Shown here: positions 5,749-7,609 of the stretch, piece after piece
How positions within the stretch are numbered: the stretch's first letter is position 1
Layout: each line of letters opens with the position of its first letter
Source: Methanocorpusculum sp.
GTDB lineage: Archaea; Halobacteriota; Methanomicrobia; Methanomicrobiales; Methanocorpusculaceae
Assembly (NCBI GenBank): GCA_030539595.1
Contig: JAUNXW010000074.1
Span: 1-7,609, forward strand
Direction of reading: 5' to 3'
DNA length: 7,609 nt
Translations under genes and position numbers: made by a program
Notes under the pieces: generated by a model
What the model saw: the letters and a program-made list of their open reading frames with translations, nothing else
What the model was told of the DNA's origin: nothing
The model's database searches: none

Positions 5749-6355
5749 AGAGACGGGGACAGTATCTGAGATTAAGAACGGCAGAATTACCATACAAGGA
5801 GACGTAATTTTTTCCGACTTAAAGATAGGAGACAGTGTTGCGGTAAACGGAATTTGTCTCACAGTCACAAAAATCTCCGGCAAAAGTTTTCAGACCGAAG
5901 CAACTCCCGAAACTCTGAAAAGAACCTCTCTTGAAAAACTATCCGCCGGAAGCAAAGTAAATCTTGAAAGAGCTCTTGCTGCGTCTGCGAGATTCGGCGG
6001 ACACATAGTAACGGGACACATTGACGGAACAGCTTCAATCTCCGCAACAAAAAAAGAAGGCAACGCGGTTGTAATAGAATTTTCCTGCGAACCGAAGCTG
6101 ATGAATTACATAATTGAAAAAGGCTCTGTCGCGGTCGATGGAATCAGCCTTACGGTTGCCTCGGTATCTAAAAATTCATTCACCGTCTCAGTAATTCCCC
6201 ACACGGCAAAATCAACCGCTCTGCTTTTGAAAAAAATCGGTGACGCCGTCAACATAGAAAATGATGTGCTCGGAAAATATGTCGAGCATTATGTAAACCG
6301 AAAACAGAGCACGTGCAGGTTTACGGAAGAATATCTAAAGGAGAACGGATTTTAA
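5729..6355 (+). CDS. ribE: Riboflavin synthase, bacterial (two-domain) type, apparent ACG start
   Basis: The 208-residue protein converts two 6,7-dimethyl-8-ribityllumazine molecules to riboflavin plus the pyrimidinedione substrate of RibH. Both lumazine-binding repeats are complete. The first runs FTGIVEETGTV (2-12), DSVAVNGICLTV (35-46), and RFGGHIVTGHIDG (88-100). The second, from about 101, includes GSVAVDGISLTV (132-143), a VIPHTAKST block and VLGKYVEHYV at the end. The family starts almost invariably MFTGIV; here the codon for that Met is ACG (5729-5731), an in-frame TAA stands at 5723-5725, and no ATG, GTG or TTG occurs in frame until 6101. Starting at 6101 would delete the whole first domain, so ACG with its strong Shine-Dalgarno is the best start. 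The length is normal (200-220). The stop overlaps the ribB ATG (TAATG). Most methanogens use an unrelated pentameric riboflavin synthase, so this form suggests transfer from bacteria. A single-base sequencing error (T read as C) is the main alternative. Confidence 0.88.
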   Translation, partial: TFTGIVEETGTVSEIKNGRITIQGDVIFSDLKIGDSVAVNGICLTVTKISGKSFQTEATPETLKRTSLEKLSAGSKVNLERALAASARFGGHIVTGHIDGTASISATKKEGNAVVIEFSCEPKLMNYIIEKGSVAVDGISLTVASVSKNSFTVSVIPHTAKSTALLLKKIGDAVNIENDVLGKYVEHYVNRKQSTCRFTEEYLKENGF

Positions 6356-7017
6356 TGTTTAAGTTCAGCACAGTGGAAGAAGCCGTCTGCGCTTTGCGAA
6401 ACGGTGAAGTAATAATTGTAACGGATGATGAATCACGCGAAAACGAAGGTGACTTTATCTGCGCCGCCGAATTTGCGACAACCGAGAATGTAAATCTCAT
6501 GGCAAAAACAGGGAGAGGGTTAATTTGTATGCCGATGAGCAGTGAAACCGCCGATTATCTTGATCTTCCTCCGATGGTTGAAAAAAATACAGATAATCAT
6601 GAGACCGCGTTTACTGTTTCAATAGACCACGTCGAAACCAAAACAGGAATTTCAGCAGTCGAGCGCGGTTTAACCGCAAGAATGTGCGTCTCTGAAAAAT
6701 CTTTTGCGTGTGATTTCCGAAGACCCGGACATATGTTTCCTCTAAGAGCAAAAGACGGAGGAGTTCTTGAACGCGACGGACACACAGAGGCAACGGTTGA
6801 TTTAATGAAAATTGCGGGGCTTAAACCCGCAGGTCTCTGCTGTGAAATAATGGCAGACGACGGAAATATGATGAGGACACCCGAGTTAATTCAACTCGCA
6901 GAAAAACTGAACCTGAGGTTTACAACGATTTCAGCGATTCAGGAGTACAGACTGAGAACAGAAACCGCGGAGTTTTCCGCAAACACAGTATCTAAAAAAT
7001 CAGAGGGATTCGCATGA
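6355..7017 (+). CDS. ribB: 3,4-dihydroxy-2-butanone 4-phosphate synthase RibB
   Basis: The 220-residue enzyme makes 3,4-dihydroxy-2-butanone 4-phosphate and formate from ribulose 5-phosphate. The acidic metal-binding loop DDESRENEGD (24-33), GRGLICMP (53-60), TKTGISAVER (95-104), FRRPGHMFPLRA (121-132), ERDGHTEATVDL (139-150) and CEIM with E164 are all present, so the catalytic set looks intact. The sequence resembles the N-terminal half of bacterial RibBA fusions up to the linker ISAIQEYRLR, after which only about 20 weakly conserved residues remain and no GTP cyclohydrolase II domain follows. Start choice: the ATG at 6355 overlaps the ribE stop and has AGGAG (6339-6343) 11 nt upstream. The in-frame ATG at 6313 would add 14 residues absent from the family and lies before that Shine-Dalgarno. 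It is translated with ribE and ribH, overlapping ribH by 4 nt. Confidence 0.93.
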   Translation: MFKFSTVEEAVCALRNGEVIIVTDDESRENEGDFICAAEFATTENVNLMAKTGRGLICMPMSSETADYLDLPPMVEKNTDNHETAFTVSIDHVETKTGISAVERGLTARMCVSEKSFACDFRRPGHMFPLRAKDGGVLERDGHTEATVDLMKIAGLKPAGLCCEIMADDGNMMRTPELIQLAEKLNLRFTTISAIQEYRLRTETAEFSANTVSKKSEGFA

Positions 7018-7481
7018 AAGTCTATGAAGGAAAATTAGTATCGGACGAGATAAAAATAGGAATTGTCGCAAGCAGATTCAATGAATTTATCGTTTCAAAA
7101 CTTCTGGGCGGTGCGCTTGACGCACTTAAGCGCCATGATGTTGCAGAAGATGACGTTGAGATTGCGTGGGTTCCCGGAGCTTTTGAGATTCCTTTAATTG
7201 CCTCAAAGATGGCTGAATCCAAAAAATATGACGCGGTCATCTGTTTAGGCGCTGTTATTCGTGGTTCAACAGACCACTACGAGTATGTGTGCAGTGAGGT
7301 TACAAAGGGAATAGCTTCCGTATCGTTGAGAACGGGCGTTCCCGTTATGTTCGGGGTTTTAACTACGGATAATCTTGAGCAGGCAATTGAACGTGCCGGC
7401 TCAAAAGTAGGAAATAAAGGCTTTGATGCAGCTGTTGGAGCTATTGAGATGGTGAATGTGATTAAAAATATGGGGATGTGA
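7014..7481 (+). CDS. ribH: 6,7-dimethyl-8-ribityllumazine synthase RibH
   Basis: The 155-residue enzyme condenses the RibB product with 5-amino-6-ribitylaminouracil to give the lumazine used by RibE. Family motifs are IVASRFNEFI (17-26, with F22 expected to stack on the substrate), WVPGAFEIP (52-60), GAVIRGSTDHYEYV (79-92, H88 at the catalytic histidine position) and GVLTTDNLEQAIERAG, followed by NKGFDAAVGAIEM near the C-terminus. The length equals that of bacterial RibH (about 154-156), longer than many archaeal lumazine synthases, and the wording of the motifs is bacterial. Members assemble as pentamers or 60-mer capsids; which applies here cannot be read. GAGGG (7003-7007) lies 6 nt before the ATG, which itself overlaps the ribB stop (ATGA). 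It is the last gene of the operon. Confidence 0.94.
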   Translation: MKVYEGKLVSDEIKIGIVASRFNEFIVSKLLGGALDALKRHDVAEDDVEIAWVPGAFEIPLIASKMAESKKYDAVICLGAVIRGSTDHYEYVCSEVTKGIASVSLRTGVPVMFGVLTTDNLEQAIERAGSKVGNKGFDAAVGAIEMVNVIKNMGM

Positions 7482-7490
7482 TTTCTGTAA

Positions 7491-7536
7491 ATCTATTTTT
7501 TTGAGGTAGATAAAAAAAAACGTCCTCACTTTTTTT
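7491..7536 (+). terminator. Terminator region after ribH (two T-tracts with short hairpins)
   Basis: Shortly after the ribH stop there is a run of seven T (7496-7502), flanked by ATCTA (7491-7495) and TAGAT (7507-7511), which can pair. A second unit, TGAGG (7502-7506) with CCTCA (7524-7528), is followed by seven T (7530-7536). Both T-runs suit archaeal intrinsic termination of the rib operon. On the minus strand the A-run at 7512-7520 reads as nine T, so it could also end a convergent transcript from the right. Confidence 0.55.
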
Positions 7537-7554
7537 CAAAATTCAACACCACCA

Positions 7555-7579
7555 CGAGCCTGTCCAATAGTGTAATCTA
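7555..7579 (+). repeat. IS-end-like motif at right edge
   Basis: GAGCCTGTCCAATAGTGTAA (7555-7574) resembles the reverse complement of 355-374 before the pilin gene, at about 16 of 20 positions. Sequences of the GAGCCTGTCCAA kind are common at insertion-sequence ends, so an IS could begin here and extend beyond the window. With only 55 nt visible and no transposase, the call is weak. Confidence 0.25.
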
Positions 7580-7593
7580 ATATTTTAACAAAT

Positions 7594-7609
7594 TTGAGAT
7601 TCTGATTTG
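7594..7609 (+). repeat. Right copy of 16-nt near-identical direct repeat
   Basis: TTGAGATTCTGATTTG matches positions 1-16 at 15 of 16 bases and in the same direction. It is cut by the window edge, so the true repeat may be longer. Confidence 0.5.

Noticed and set aside
6313..6354. ribB starting at ATG 6313 (14 extra residues)
   Set aside because: The extra residues are not part of the family, lie inside ribE, and precede the AGGAG at 6339-6343 that serves the ATG at 6355.
6101..6355. A stand-alone 84-residue gene starting ATG at 6101
   Set aside because: It is only the second half of riboflavin synthase. The same frame is open back to 5726 and encodes the full first lumazine-binding domain.
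1..7609. End-to-end repeat as proof of a circular 7.6-kb element
   Set aside because: The terminal match is only 16 bases with a mismatch, and the gene content is chromosomal metabolism without replication genes.

Overview
The window looks like chromosomal DNA of a methanogenic or related euryarchaeon, probably Methanomicrobia. The pointers are an archaeal class III signal peptide with the euryarchaeal pilin signature (SAISPVIAVLL), the archaeal form of CobT (MJ1598/UPF0284 type), a four-TM archaeal TraB protein, and several genes whose TATA-like boxes lie only 27-30 nt before the start codon. The lineage is an inference; I cannot name a species.

Layout. Positions 1-441 contain no gene and are dominated by a large imperfect inverted repeat (37-299, arms of about 110 nt). 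A type IV pilin-like surface protein (442-1707) and a small cysteine-rich protein of unknown function (1757-2065) follow. cobS (2048-2791, minus) converges on that small gene and diverges from cobT (2829-3830, plus) across 37 nt that can hold both promoters. cobT, a YkgJ-type cysteine-cluster gene (3830-4363) and a TraB-family membrane protein gene (4356-5612) overlap end to end and probably form one operon. After a T-tract comes a 116-nt leader and the riboflavin genes ribE (5729-6355), ribB (6355-7017) and ribH (7014-7481), each overlapping the next. The window ends in T-tracts, an IS-end-like motif and a near copy of its own first 16 bases.

How the genes work together. CobT and CobS act late in cobalamin (corrinoid) assembly, one activating the lower base and the other joining it to the corrin ring. 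RibB, RibH and RibE make up the last part of riboflavin synthesis: RibB makes the four-carbon unit, RibH makes 6,7-dimethyl-8-ribityllumazine and RibE converts it to riboflavin. All three are of the bacterial type and in bacterial operon order, but ribD and the GTP cyclohydrolase II domain are absent.

The most notable point is ribE. A simple ATG/GTG/TTG search finds only its second half (from 6101). The complete two-domain protein is open from 5729, where the codon matching the universal initiator Met of MFTGIV is ACG. It sits 8 nt after a strong Shine-Dalgarno sequence (GAGGTG) and directly after an in-frame stop. The leader before it can fold so as to hide that Shine-Dalgarno, and it carries three ATAAGT boxes spaced exactly 19 nt apart. 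This may be a translational control or operator region not covered by a known riboswitch class, or the ACG may be a single-base error.
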